Below, one piece after another: positions 36,084-50,321 of a DNA stretch of 64,000 nt. The stretch is from Smallanthus sonchifolius (taxonomy: Eukaryota > Streptophyta > Magnoliopsida > Asterales > Asteraceae): the NCBI GenBank assembly GCA_023525975.1, contig CM042018.1, forward strand, positions 102,485,001 to 102,549,000, in the 5' to 3' direction. How positions within the stretch are numbered: position 1 is the stretch's first letter; each line of letters begins with the position of its first letter. Under the pieces are notes generated by a model. The model was not told where the DNA came from, ran no database searches, and saw nothing but the letters and a program-made list of their open reading frames with translations. The translations under genes and the position numbers were made by a program.

Positions 36084-36369
36084 ATTGCTCTTGAATTCGA
36101 GTGTTGTAAGTGAGTTTGGAGACGTTTTACTGAGTTTTACAAGCAAAAAGAGGTATTTTTGTGATAAAAAAGGGGTAGCTCTTGAGCACTTTTTTAGAAA
36201 CAAAAATCTCTCAAAAACCGATTTTTATTGTGTATTTGTGTGTTTTGAGCATCAAAGGTTTGTTAGAAACTTGTTTCTGATCCTTTGGCTCGATTGCATT
36301 GATCATCAGCCTATTTTTCACTATCTCCGGCGATTTTCAGGTGACCGGAAAAGTTTGGTGAGAGTTGCT

Positions 36370-36600
36370 GAAAAGGTGTCCTGCGTACTTACCATTTTTG
36401 GTAAAAAGTACAGTCTTCTGCGTACTTACTAACTACGCAAGAGTTATCTCCTGCGTACTTACAAGTGCGCAAGACTGAACTTGTGCGAACTTAAGTTATA
36501 TCCTGCGTACTTAATATTTCCTCCTGCGTACTTACAAGTACGCAAGAGCAAGTCTTAACTACGCAAGACCATTTCTCAAGTACGCAACAGTGTCTGATTT
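36370..36600 (+). repeat. TGCGYACTT palindrome cluster in the SIRE leader
   Basis: Words such as CTGCGTACTTACAAGTACGC, TGCGTACTTACTAACTACGC and CTTACAAGTGCGCAAG repeat in both orientations. They can form several short hairpins in the leader RNA. The same vocabulary is in the LTR U3 and upstream of the aORF. Confidence 0.85.
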
Positions 36601-37111
36601 TTCTGATTTTTTATTAATTAAAATAATTAGAATAATTATTAATTAAAATAATTATTTAAAAGTTTTACAATTATTAATTACACAAGTTAGGTAAAAATAA
36701 TCGAAATAGTTTTCTAAGTATTTAGGAGTAAATAATTTAAGTGCAAGACTAAATAATTATTAAAGATTTATAATAATCATTTAAAGGATAAATAGTTACT
36801 AAGGATTTATTCAAGGAATAAACAAAGATTAATAATAAAAGAACAATTATTAAGGATAAATAATTATTTAAAGAGTAAATAATGGTTAAAGTTTAATAAT
36901 AATTATTTAAAGTATACATAATTATTAAGGATGAATAATTATCTTATAATAATAATTATTTTGTTTAATCATCTATTAAAGTATTTAGATGTTTAGTATT
37001 TATTTCACATTTTAACTTGGAAATAAATAACGTTTAAAATGTAGTGTAAGTTTAAATAAATGATATGTAATTTATAAGTTTATAAAAGTATTTTTATTTT
37101 TAATAAATAAA

Positions 37112-37654
37112 TGTTGATGCACTTTCCTGTGACAACACTCTGGATAGAGTCTTAGTTTGTATTTCTAATGTCTGTAATTTGTCTTTGTATTTATGAGTCA
37201 TTATGTAATAGTTTATCGAGTTGTATTTACGTTTACATAATGTATGTTGTTTTTCTGCTAAGTGTTTTGCACACTTACAAGTGCGCAGGAGAAAGCTCCT
37301 GCGTACTTAGCAAGTACGCAGGAAGACCCATGCGCACTTGTTAAGTACGCAAGAGCAATTGGTCCTGCGCACTTGCTAAGTGCGCAGGCATCAGGTCTGT
37401 ATAAATAGGATAGGTTCACAGAAGCTAAGTACGCAGAACCATTTGTTCAGACGAACTCAGTTTTTCTAAGTACGCAGCTTGTATTCTCTCTGTAACCGTC
37501 GAGTGTTTATAATACAAAGAACGTTTATTGTGACTCTCGTGTTTGGTTTACTTTGGTTCGTAAGACTCTCCACCTAGTCACGGGTATTCCGCAACCCGGT
37601 CCGACTAGTAGACCACTTGCATGTGACGATCCGACACACACGAAGGGACCTACA
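37112..37654 (+). repeat. SIRE LTR, array unit 2
   Basis: Has GTTTTGCACACTT where others have GCGCACTT. Its leader carries the AGAAGC...CTCTTAAAAA variant shared with unit 5 only. Confidence 0.95.
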
Positions 37655-38695
37655 AGTGGTATCAGAGCATTGCTCTTGAATTCGAGTGTTGTAAGTGAGT
37701 TTGGAGACGTTTTACTGAGTTTTACAAGCAAAAAGAGGTATTTTTGTGATAAAAAAGGGGTAGCTCTTGAGCACTTTTTTAGAAGCAAAAATCTCTTAAA
37801 AACCGATTTTTATTGTGTATTTGTGTGTTTTGAGCATCAAAGGTTTGTTAGAAACTTGTTTCTGATCCTTTGGCTCGATTGCATTGATCATCAGCCTATT
37901 TTTCACTATCTCCGGCGATTTTCAGGTGACCGGAAAAGTTTGGTGAGAGTTGCTGAAAAGGTGTCCTGCGTACTTACCATTTTTGGTAAAAAGTACAGTC
38001 TTCTGCGTACTTACTAACTACGCAAGAGTTATCTCCTGCGTACTTACAAGTGCGCAAGACTGAACTTGTGCGAACTTAAGTTATATCCTGCGTACTTAAT
38101 ATTTCCTCCTGCGTACTTACAAGTACGCAAGAGCAAGTCTTAACTACGCAAGACCATTTCTCAAGTACGCAACAATGTCTGATTTTTCTGATTTTTTAAT
38201 AATTAAAATAATTAGAATAATTATTAATTAAAATAATTATTTAAAAGTTTTACAATTATTAATTACACAAGTTAGGTAAAAATAATCGAAATAGTTTTCT
38301 AAGTATTTAGGAGTAAATAATTTAAGTGCAAGACTAAATAATTATTAAAGATTTATAATAATCATTTAAAGGATAAATAGTTACTAAGGATTTATTCAAG
38401 GAATAAACAAAGATTAATAATAAAAGAACAATTATTAAGGATAAATAATTATTTAAAGAGTAAATAATGGTTAAAGTTTAATAATAATTATTTAAAGTAT
38501 ACATAATTATTAAGGATGAATAATTATCTTATAATAATAATTATTTTGTTTAATCATCTATTAAAGTATTTAGATGTTTAGTATTTATTTCAAATTTTAA
38601 CTTGGAAAAAATAACGTTTAAAATGTAGTGTAAGTTTAAATAAATGATATGTAATTTATAAGTTTATAAAAGTATTTTTATTTTTAATAAATAAA

Positions 38696-39238
38696 TGTTG
38701 ATGCACTTTCCTGTGACAACACTCTGGATAGAGTCTTAGTTTGTATTTCTAATGTCTGTAATTTGTCTTTGTATTTATGAGTCATTATGTAATAGTTTAT
38801 CGAGTTGTATTTACGTTTACATAATGTATGTTGTTTTTCTGCTAAGTGTTTTGCGCACTTACAAGTGCGTAGGAGAAAGCTCCTGCGTACTTAGCAAGTA
38901 CGCAGGAAGACCCATGCGCACTTGTTAAGTACGCAAGAGCAATTGGTCCCGCGCACTTGCTAAGTGCGCAGGCATCAGGTCTGTATAAATAGGATAGGTT
39001 CACAGAAGCTAAGTACGCAGAACCATTTGTTCAGACGAACTCAGTTTTTCTAAGTACGCAGCTTGTATTCTCTCTGTAACCGTCGAGTGTTTATAATACA
39101 AAGAACGTTTATTGTGACTCTCGTGTTTGGTTTACTTTGGTTCGTAAGACTCTCCATCTAGTCACGGGTATTCCGCAACCCGGTCCGACTAGTAGACCAC
39201 TTGCATGTGACGATCCGACACACACGAAGGGACCTACA
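38696..39238 (+). repeat. SIRE LTR, array unit 3
   Basis: First unit with the derived states GTGCGTAGG and GGTCCCGCGC; also has CTCCATCTAG where others read CTCCACCTAG. Confidence 0.95.
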
Positions 39239-40280
39239 AGTGGTATCAGAGCATTGCTCTTGAATTCGAGTGTTGTAAGTGAGTTTGGAGACGTTTTACT
39301 GAGTTTTACAAGCAAAAAGAGGTATTTTTGTGATAAAAAAGGGGTAGCTCTTGAGCACTTTTTTAGAAACAAAAATCTCTCAAAAACCGATTTTTATTGT
39401 GTATTTGTGTGTTTTGAGCATCAAAGGTTTGTTAGAAACTTGTTTCTGATCCTTTGGCTCGATTGCATTGATCATCAGCCTATTTTTCACTATCTCCGGC
39501 GATTTTCAGGTGACCGGAAAAGTTTGGTGAGAGTTGCTGAAAAGGTGTCCTGCGTACTTACCATTTTTGGTAAAAAGTACAGTCTTCTGCGTACTTACTA
39601 ACTACGCAAGAGTTATCTCCTGCGTACTTACAAGTGCGCAAGACTGAACTTGTGCGAACTTAAGTTATATCCTGCGTACTTAATATTTCCTCCTGCGTAC
39701 TTACAAGTACGCAAGAGCAAGTCTTAACTACGCAAGACCATTTCTCAAGTACGCAACAATGTCTGATTTTTCTGATTTTTTAATAATTAAAATAATTAGA
39801 ATAATTATTAATTAAAATAATTATTTAAAAGTTTTACAATTATTAATTACACAAGTTAGGTAAAAATAATCGAAATAGTTTTCTAAGTATTTAGGAGTAA
39901 ATAATTTAAGTGCAAGACTAAATAATTATTAAAGATTTATAATAATCATTTAAAGGATAAATAGTTACTAAGGATTTATTCAAGGAATAAACAAAGATTA
40001 ATAATAAAAGAACAATTATTAAGGATAAATAATTATTTAAAGAGTAAATAATGGTTAAAGTTTAATAATAATTATTTAAAGTATACATAATTATTAAGGA
40101 TGAATAATTATCTTATAATAATAATTATTTTGTTTAATCATCTATTAAAGTATTTAGATGTTTAGTATTTATTTCAAATTTTAACTTGGAAAAAAATAAC
40201 GTTTAAAATGTAGTGTAAGTTTAAATAAATGATATGTAATTTATAAGTTTATAAAAGTATTTTTATTTTTAATAAATAAA

Positions 40281-40823
40281 TGTTGATGCACTTTCCTGTG
40301 ACAACACTCTGGATAGAGTCTTAGTTTGTATTTCTAATGTCTGTAATTTGTCTTTGTATTTATGAGTCATTATGTAATAGTTTATCGAGTTGTATTTACG
40401 TTTACATAATGTATGTTGTTTTTCTGCTAAGTGTTTTGCGCACTTACAAGTGCGTAGGAGAAAGCTCCTGCGTACTTAGCAAGTACGCAGGAAGACCCAT
40501 GCGCACTTGTTAAGTACGCAAGAGCAATTGGTCCCGCGCACTTGCTAAGTGCGCAGGCATCAGGTCTGTATAAATAGGATAGGTTCACAGAAGCTAAGTA
40601 CGCAGAACCATTTGTTCAGACGAACTCAGTTTTTCTAAGTACGCAGCTTGTATTCTCTCTGTAACCGTCGAGTGTTTATAATACAAAGAACGTTTATTGT
40701 GACTCTCGTGTTTGGTTTACTTTGGTTCGTAAGACTCTCCACCTAGTCACGGGTATTCCGCAACCCGGTCCGACTAGTAGACCACTTGCATGTGACGATC
40801 CGACACACACGAAGGGACCTACA
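40281..40823 (+). repeat. SIRE LTR, array unit 4
   Basis: Derived inner-unit type. The leader has GAACTCGTGCG where others have GAACTTGTGCG. Confidence 0.95.
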
Positions 40824-41865
40824 AGTGGTATCAGAGCATTGCTCTTGAATTCGAGTGTTGTAAGTGAGTTTGGAGACGTTTTACTGAGTTTTACAAGCAA
40901 AAAGAGGTATTTTTGTGATAAAAAAGGGGTAGCTCTTGAGCACTTTTTTAGAAACAAAAATCTCTCAAAAACCGATTTTTATTGTGTATTTGTGTGTTTT
41001 GAGCATCAAAGGTTTGTTAGAAACTTGTTTCTGATCCTTTGGCTCGATTGCATTGATCATCAGCCTATTTTTCACTATCTCCGGCGATTTTCAGGTGACC
41101 GGAAAAGTTTGGTGAGAGTTGCTGAAAAGGTGTCCTGCGTACTTACCATTTTTGGTAAAAAGTACAGTCTTCTGCGTACTTACTAACTACGCAAGAGTTA
41201 TCTCCTGCGTACTTACAAGTGCGCAAGACTGAACTCGTGCGAACTTAAGTTATATCCTGCGTACTTAATATTTCCTCCTGCGTACTTACAAGTACGCAAG
41301 AGCAAGTCTTAACTACGCAAGACCATTTCTCAAGTACGCAACAATGTCTGATTTTTCTGATTTTTTAATAATTAAAATAATTAGAATAATTATTAATTAA
41401 AATAATTATTTAAAAGTTTTACAATTATTAATTACACAAGTTAGGTAAAAATAATCGAAATAGTTTTCTAAGTATTTAGGAGTAAATAATTTAAGTGCAA
41501 GACTAAATAATTATTAAAGATTTATAATAATCATTTAAAGGATAAATAGTTACTAAGGATTTATTCAAGGAATAAACAAAGATTAATAATAAAAGAACAA
41601 TTATTAAGGATAAATAATTATTTAAAGAGTAAATAATGGTTAAAGTTTAATAATAATTATTTAAAGTATACATAATTATTAAGGATGAATAATTATCTTA
41701 TAATAATAATTATTTTGTTTAATCATCTATTAAAGTATTTAGATGTTTAGTATTTATTTCAAATTTTAACTTGGAAAAAAATAACGTTTAAAATGTAGTG
41801 TAAGTTTAAATAAATGATATGTAATTTATAAGTTTATAAAAGTATTTTTATTTTTAATAAATAAA

Positions 41866-42408
41866 TGTTGATGCACTTTCCTGTGACAACACTCTGGATA
41901 GAGTCTTAGTTTGTATTTCTAATGTCTGTAATTTGTCTTTGTATTTATGAGTCATTATGTAATAGTTTATCGAGTTGTATTTACGTTTACATAATGTATG
42001 TTGTTTTTCTGCTAAGTGTTTTGCGCACTTACAAGTGCGTAGGAGAAAGCTCCTGCGTACTTAGCAAGTACGCAGGAAGACCCATGCGCACTTGTTAAGT
42101 ACGCAAGAGCAATTGGTCCCGCGCACTTGCTAAGTGCGCATGCATCAGGTCTGTATAAATAGGATAGGTTCACAGAAGCTAAGTACGCAGAACCATTTGT
42201 TCAGACGAACTCAGTTTTTCTAAGTACGCAGCTTGTATTCTCTCTGTAACCGTCGAGTGTTTATAATACAAAGAACGTTTATTGTGACTCTCGTGTTTGG
42301 TTTACTTTGGTTCGTAAGACTCTCCACCTAGTCACGGGTATTCCGCAACCCGGTCCGACTAGTAGACCACTTGCATGTGACGATCCGACACACACGAAGG
42401 GACCTACA
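41866..42408 (+). repeat. SIRE LTR, array unit 5
   Basis: Inner-unit type with GTGCGCATGC for GTGCGCAGGC. Its leader shares the AGAAGC...CTCTT variant with unit 2 and has GGAATAG for GGAAAAG. Confidence 0.95.
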
Positions 42409-43450
42409 AGTGGTATCAGAGCATTGCTCTTGAATTCGAGTGTTGTAAGTGAGTTTGGAGACGTTTTACTGAGTTTTACAAGCAAAAAGAGGTATTTTTG
42501 TGATAAAAAAGGGGTAGCTCTTGAGCACTTTTTTAGAAGCAAAAATCTCTTAAAAACCGATTTTTATTGTGTATTTGTGTGTTTTGAGCATCAAAGGTTT
42601 GTTAGAAACTTGTTTCTGATCCTTTGGCTCGATTGCATTGATCATCAGCCTATTTTTCACTATCTCCGGCGATTTTCAGGTGACCGGAATAGTTTGGTGA
42701 GAGTTGCTGAAAAGGTGTCCTGCGTACTTACCATTTTTGGTAAAAAGTACAGTCTTCTGCGTACTTACTAACTACGCAAGAGTTATCTCCTGCGTACTTA
42801 CAAGTGCGCAAGACTGAACTTGTGCGAACTTAAGTTATATCCTGCGTACTTAATATTTCCTCCTGCGTACTTACAAGTACGCAAGAGCAAGTCTTAACTA
42901 CGCAAGACCATTTCTCAAGTACGCAACAATGTCTGATTTTTCTGATTTTTTAATAATTAAAATAATTAGAATAATTATTAATTAAAATAATTATTTAAAA
43001 GTTTTACAATTATTAATTACACAGGTTAGGTAAAAATAATCGAAATAGTTTTCTAAGTATTTAGGAGTAAATAATTTAAGTGCAAGACTAAATAATTATT
43101 AAAGATTTATAATAATCATTTAAAGGATAAATAGTTACTAAGGATTTATTCAAGGAATAAACAAAGATTAATAATAAAAGAACAATTATTAAGGATAAAT
43201 AATTATTTAAAGAGTAAATAATGGTTAAAGTTTAATAATAATTATTTAAAGTATACATAATTATTAAGGATGAATAATTATCTTATAATAATAATTATTT
43301 TGTTTAATCATCTATTAAAGTATTTAGATGTTTAGTATTTATTTCAAATTTTAACTTGGAAAAAAATAACGTTTAAAATGTAGTGTAAGTTTAAATAAAT
43401 GATATGTAATTTATAAGTTTATAAAAGTATTTTTATTTTTAATAAATAAA

Positions 43451-43993
43451 TGTTGATGCACTTTCCTGTGACAACACTCTGGATAGAGTCTTAGTTTGTA
43501 TTTCTAATGTCTGTAATTTGTCTTTGTATTTATGAGTCATTATGTAATAGTTTATCGAGTTGTATTTACGTTTACATAATGTATGTTGTTTTTCTGCTAA
43601 GTGTTTTGCGCACTTACAAGTGCGTAGGAGAAAGCTCCTGCGTACTTAGCAAGTACGCAGGAAGACCCATGCGCACTTGTTAAGTACGCAAGAGCAATTG
43701 GTCCCGCGCACTTGCTAAGTGCGCAGGCATCAGGTCTGTATAAATAGGATAGGTTCACAGAAGCTAAGTACGCAGAACCATTTGTTCAGACGAACTCAGT
43801 TTTTCTAAGTACGCAGCTTGTATTCTCTCTGTAACCGTCGAGTGTTTATAATACAAAGAACGTTTATTGTGACTCTCGTGTTTGGTTTACTTTGGTTCGT
43901 AAGACTCTCCACCTAGTCACGGGTATTCCGCAACCCGGTCCGACTAGTAGACCACTTGCATGTGACGATCCGACACACACGAAGGGACCTACA
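43451..43993 (+). repeat. SIRE LTR, array unit 6
   Basis: Inner-unit type. The flank upstream has ACACAGGTTAGG for ACACAAGTTAGG. Confidence 0.95.
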
Positions 43994-45023
43994 AGTGGTA
44001 TCAGAGCATTGCTCTTGAATTCGAGTGTTGTAAGTGAGTTTGGAGACGTTTTACTGAGTTTTACAAGCAAAAAGAGGTATTTTTGTGATAAAAAAGGGGT
44101 AGCTCTTGAGCACTTTTTTAGAAACAAAAATCTCTCAAAAACCGATTTTTATTGTGTATTTGTGTGTTTTGAGCATCAAAGGTTTGTTAGAAACTTGTTT
44201 CTGATCCTTTGGCTCGATTGCATTGATCATCAGCCTATTTTTCACTATCTCCGGCGATTTTCAGGTGACCGGAAAAGTTTGGTGAGAGTTGCTGAAAAGG
44301 TGTCCTGCGTACTTACCATTTTTGGTAAAAAGTACAGTCTTCTGCGTACTTACTAACTACGCAAGAGTTATCTCCTGCGTACTTACAAGTGCGCAAGACT
44401 GAACTTGTGCGAACTTAAGTTATATCCTGCGTACTTAATATTTCCTCCTGCGTACTTACAAGTACGCAAGAGCAAGTCTTAACTACGCAAGACCATTTCT
44501 CAAGTACGCAACAATGTCTGATTTTTCTGATTTTTTAATAATTAAAATAATTAGAATAATTAATTATTTAAAAGTTTTACAATTATTAATTACACAAGTT
44601 AGGTAAAAATAATCGAAATAGTTTTCTAAGTATTTAGGAGTAAATAATTTAAGTGCAAGACTAAATAATTATTAAAGATTTATAATAATCATTTAAAGGA
44701 TAAATAGTTACTAAGGATTTATTCAAGGAATAAACAAAGATTAATAATAAAAGAACAATTATTAAGGATAAATAATTATTTAAAGAGTAAATAATGGTTA
44801 AAGTTTAATAATAATTATTTAAAGTATACATAATTATTAAGGATGAATAATTATCTTATAATAATAATTATTTTGTTTAATCATCTATTAAAGTATTTAG
44901 ATGTTTAGTATTTATTTCAAATTTTAACTTGGAAAAAAATAACGTTTAAAATGTAGTGTAAGTTTAAATAAATGATATGTAATTTATAAGTTTATAAAAG
45001 TATTTTTATTTTTAATAAATAAA

Positions 45024-45566
45024 TGTTGATGCACTTTCCTGTGACAACACTCTGGATAGAGTCTTAGTTTGTATTTCTAATGTCTGTAATTTGTCTTTGT
45101 ATTTATGAGTCATTATGTAATAGTTTATCGAGTTGTATTTACGTTTACATAATGTATGTTGTTTTTCTGCTAAGTGTTTTGCGCACTTACAAGTGCGTAG
45201 GAGAAAGCTCCTGCGTACTTAGCAAGTACGCAGGAAGACCCATGCGCACTTGTTAAGTACGCAAGAGCAATTGGTCCCGCGCACTTGCTAAGTGCGCAGG
45301 CATCAGGTCTGTATAAATAGGATAGGTTCACAGAAGCTAAGTACGCAGAACCATTTGTTCAGACGAACTCAGTTTTTCTAAGTACGCAGCTTGTATTCTC
45401 TCTGTAACCGTCGAGTGTTTATAATACAAAGAACGTTTATTGTGACTCTCGTGTTTGGTTTACTTTGGTTCGTAAGACTCTCCACCTAGTCACGGGTATT
45501 CCGCAACCCGGTCCGACTAGTAGACCACTTGCATGTGACGATCCGACACACACGAAGGGACCTACA
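45024..45566 (+). repeat. SIRE LTR, array unit 7
   Basis: Inner-unit type. The unit is 12 bp short in the AT-rich flank near 44560. Confidence 0.95.
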
Positions 45567-46608
45567 AGTGGTATCAGAGCATTGCTCTTGAATTCGAGTG
45601 TTGTAAGTGAGTTTGGAGACGTTTTACTGAGTTTTACAAGCAAAAAGAGGTATTTTTGTGATAAAAAAGGGGTAGCTCTTGAGCACTTTTTTAGAAACAA
45701 AAATCTCTCAAAAACCGATTTTTATTGTGTATTTGTGTGTTTTGAGCATCAAAGGTTTGTTAGAAACTTGTTTCTGATCCTTTGGCTCGATTGCATTGAT
45801 CATCAGCCTATTTTTCACTATCTCCGGCGATTTTCAGGTGACCGGAAAAGTTTGGTGAGAGTTGCTGAAAAGGTGTCCTGCGTACTTACCATTTTTGGTA
45901 AAAAGTACAGTCTTCTGCGTACTTACTAACTACGCAAGAGTTATCTCCTGCGTACTTACAAGTGCGCAAGACTGAACTTGTGCGAACTTAAGTTATATCC
46001 TGCGTACTTAATATTTCCTCCTGCGTACTTACAAGTACGCAAGAGCAAGTCTTAACTACGCAAGACCATTTCTCAAGTACGCAACAATGTCTGATTTTTC
46101 TGATTTTTTAATAATTAAAATAATTAGAATAATTATTAATTAAAATAATTATTTAAAAGTTTTACAATTATTAATTACACAAGTTAGGTAAAAATAATCG
46201 AAATAGTTTTCTAAGTATTTAGGAGTAAATAATTTAAGTGCAAGACTAAATAATTATTAAAGATTTATAATAATCATTTAAAGGATAAATAGTTACTAAG
46301 GATTTATTCAAGGAATAAACAAAGATTAATAATAAAAGAACAATTATTAAGGATAAATAATTATTTAAAGAGTAAATAATGGTTAAAGTTTAATAATAAT
46401 TATTTAAAGTATACATAATTATTAAGGATGAATAATTATCTTATAATAATAATTATTTTGTTTAATCATCTATTAAAGTATTTAGATGTTTAGTATTTAT
46501 TTCAAATTTTAACTTGGAAAAAAATAACGTTTAAAATGTAGTGTAAGTTTAAATAAATGATATGTAATTTATAAGTTTATAAAAGTATTTTTATTTTTAA
46601 TAAATAAA

Positions 46609-47151
46609 TGTTGATGCACTTTCCTGTGACAACACTCTGGATAGAGTCTTAGTTTGTATTTCTAATGTCTGTAATTTGTCTTTGTATTTATGAGTCATTA
46701 TGTAATAGTTTATCGAGTTGTATTTACGTTTACATAATGTATGTTGTTTTTCTGCTAAGTGTTTTGCGCACTTACAAGTGCGTAGGAGAAAGCTCCTGCG
46801 TACTTAGCAAGTACGCAGGAAGACCCATGCGCACTTGTTAAGTACGCAAGAGCAATTGGTCCCGCGCACTTGCTAAGTGCGCAGGCATCAGGTCTGTATA
46901 AATAGGATAGGTTCACAGAAGCTAAGTACGCAGAACCATTTGTTCAGACGAACTCAGTTTTTCTAAGTACGCAGCTTGTATTCTCTCTGTAACCGTCGAG
47001 TGTTTATAATACAAAGAACGTTTATTGTGACTCTCGTGTTTGGTTTACTTTGGTTCGTAAGACTCTCCACCTAGTCACGGGTATTCCGCAACCCGGTCCG
47101 ACTAGTAGACCACTTGCATGTGACGATCCGACACACACGAAGGGACCTACA
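46609..47151 (+). repeat. SIRE LTR, array unit 8
   Basis: Inner-unit type without a private change that I noticed. Confidence 0.95.
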
Positions 47152-48193
47152 AGTGGTATCAGAGCATTGCTCTTGAATTCGAGTGTTGTAAGTGAGTTTG
47201 GAGACGTTTTACTGAGTTTTACAAGCAAAAAGAGGTATTTTTGTGATAAAAAAGGGGTAGCTCTTGAGCACTTTTTTAGAAACAAAAATCTCTCAAAAAC
47301 CGATTTTTATTGTGTATTTGTGTGTTTTGAGCATCAAAGGTTTGTTAGAAACTTGTTTCTGATCCTTTGGCTCGATTGCATTGATCATCAGCCTATTTTT
47401 CACTATCTCCGGCGATTTTCAGGTGACCGGAAAAGTTTGGTGAGAGTTGCTGAAAAGGTGTCCTGCGTACTTACCATTTTTGGTAAAAAGTACAGTCTTC
47501 TGCGTACTTACTAACTACGCAAGAGTTATCTCCTGCGTACTTACAAGTGCGCAAGACTGAACTTGTGCGAACTTAAGTTATATCCTGCGTACTTAATATT
47601 TCCTCCTGCGTACTTACAAGTACGCAAGAGCAAGTCTTAACTACGCAAGACCATTTCTCAAGTACGCAACAATGTCTGATTTTTCTGATTTTTTAATAAT
47701 TAAAATAATTAGAATAATTATTAATTAAAATAATTATTTAAAAGTTTTACAATTATTAATTACACAAGTTAGGTAAAAATAATCGAAATAGTTTTCTAAG
47801 TATTTAGGAGTAAATAATTTAAGTGCAAGACTAAATAATTATTAAAGATTTATAATAATCATTTAAAGGATAAATAGTTACTAAGGATTTATTCAAGGAA
47901 TAAACAAAGATTAATAATAAAAGAACAATTATTAAGGATAAATAATTATTTAAAGAGTAAATAATGGTTAAAGTTTAATAATAATTATTTAAAGTATACA
48001 TAATTATTAAGGATGAATAATTATCTTATAATAATAATTATTTTGTTTAATCATCTATTAAAGTATTTAGATGTTTAGTATTTATTTCAAATTTTAACTT
48101 GGAAAAAAATAACGTTTAAAATGTAGTGTAAGTTTAAATAAATGATATGTAATTTATAAGTTTATAAAAGTATTTTTATTTTTAATAAATAAA

Positions 48194-48736
48194 TGTTGAT
48201 GCACTTTCCTGTGACAACACTCTGGATAGAGTCTTAGTTTGTATTTCTAATGTCTGTAATTTGTCTTTGTATTTATGAGTCATTATGTAATAGTTTATCG
48301 AGTTGTATTTACGTTTACATAATGTATGTTGTTTTTCTGCTAAGTGTTTTGCGCACTTACAAGTGCGTAGGAGAAAGCTCCTGCGTACTTAGCAAGTACG
48401 CAGGAAGACCCATGCGCACTTGTTAAGTACGCAAGAGCAATTGGTCCCGCGCACTTGCTAAGTGCGCAGGCATCAGGTCTGTATAAATAGGATAGGTTCA
48501 CAGAAGCTAAGTACGCAGAACCATTTGTTCAGACGAACTCAGTTTTTCTAAGTACGCAGCTTGTATTCTCTCTGTAACCGTCGAGTGTTTATAATACAAA
48601 GAACGTTTATTGTGACTCTCGTGTTTGGTTTACTTTGGTTCGTAAGACTCTCCACCTAGTCACGGGTATTCCGCAACCCGGTCCGACTAGTAGACCACTT
48701 GCATGTGACGATCCGACACACACGAAGGGACCTACA
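48194..48736 (+). repeat. SIRE LTR, array unit 9
   Basis: Inner-unit LTR, but its leader returns to the edge state (GCAACAGTGTCTG) and has ATATCCCGCG for ATATCCTGCG. It marks the transition to the right edge. Confidence 0.95.
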
Positions 48737-49778
48737 AGTGGTATCAGAGCATTGCTCTTGAATTCGAGTGTTGTAAGTGAGTTTGGAGACGTTTTACTGA
48801 GTTTTACAAGCAAAAAGAGGTATTTTTGTGATAAAAAAGGGGTAGCTCTTGAGCACTTTTTTAGAAACAAAAATCTCTCAAAAACCGATTTTTATTGTGT
48901 ATTTGTGTGTTTTGAGCATCAAAGGTTTGTTAGAAACTTGTTTCTGATCCTTTGGCTCGATTGCATTGATCATCAGCCTATTTTTCACTATCTCCGGCGA
49001 TTTTCAGGTGACCGGAAAAGTTTGGTGAGAGTTGCTGAAAAGGTGTCCTGCGTACTTACCATTTTTGGTAAAAAGTACAGTCTTCTGCGTACTTACTAAC
49101 TACGCAAGAGTTATCTCCTGCGTACTTACAAGTGCGCAAGACTGAACTTGTGCGAACTTAAGTTATATCCCGCGTACTTAATATTTCCTCCTGCGTACTT
49201 ACAAGTACGCAAGAGCAAGTCTTAACTACGCAAGACCATTTCTCAAGTACGCAACAGTGTCTGATTTTTCTGATTTTTTATTAACTAAAATAATTAGAAT
49301 AATTATTAATTAAAATAATTATTTAAAAGTTTTACAATTATTAATTACACAAGTTAGGTAAAAATAATCGAAATAGTTTTCTAAGTATTTAGGAGTAAAT
49401 AATTTAAGTGCAAGACTAAATAATTATTAAAGATTTATAATAATCATTTAAAGGATAAATAGTTACTAAGGATTTATTCAAGGAATAAACAAAGATTAAT
49501 AATAAAAGAACAATTATTAAGGATAAATAATTATTTAAAGTGTAAATAATGGTTAAAGTTTAATAATAATTATTTAAAGTATACATAATTATTAAGGATG
49601 AATAATTATCTTATAATAATAATTATTTTGTTTAATCATCTATTAAAGTATTTAGATGTTTAGTATTTATTTCAAATTTTAACTTGGAAAAAAATAACGT
49701 TTAAAATGTAGTGTAAGTTTAAATAAATGATATGTAATTTATAAGTTTATAAAAGTATTTTTATTTTTAATAAATAAA

Positions 49779-50321
49779 TGTTGATGCACTTTCCTGTGAC
49801 AACACTCTGGATAGAGTCTTAGTTTGTATTTCTAATGTCTGTAATTTGTCTTTGTATTTATGAGTCATTATGTAATAGTTTATCGAGTTGTATTTACGTT
49901 TACATAATGTATGTTGTTTTTCTGCTAAGTGTTTTGCGCACTTACAAGTGCGCAGGAGAAAGCTCCTGCGTACTTAGCAAGTACGCAGGAAGACCCATGC
50001 GCACTTGTTAAGTACGCAAGAGCAATTGGTCCTGCGCACTTGCTAAGTGCGCAGGCATCAGGTCTGTATAAATAGGATAGGTTCACAGAAGCTAAGTACG
50101 CAGAACCATTTGTTCAGACGAACTCAGTTTTTCTAAGTACGCAGCTTGTATTCTCTCTGTAACCGTTGAGTGTTTATAATACAAACAACGTTTATTGTGA
50201 CTCTCGTGTTTGGTTTACTTTGGTTCGTAAGACTCTCCACCTAGTCACGGGTATTCCGCAACCCGGTCCGACTAGTAGACCACTTGCATGTGACGATCCG
50301 ACACACACGAAGGGACCTACA
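49779..50321 (+). repeat. SIRE LTR, array unit 10 (adjacent to gag)
   Basis: Ancestral LTR states (GTGCGCAGG, GGTCCTGCGC) like unit 1 and the 3' LTR, with private changes ACCGTTGAG and ACAAACAACG. The only unit whose leader runs on into gag. Confidence 0.95.

Noticed and set aside
35968..36432. 154-codon ORF repeated in all ten array units (172 codons in the last)
   Set aside because: It runs from LTR U5 through the PBS into the leader; the protein would encode the tRNA-binding site. It is open mainly because the sequence is duplicated, and no domain is recognisable. The 87-codon antisense ORF is its shadow.
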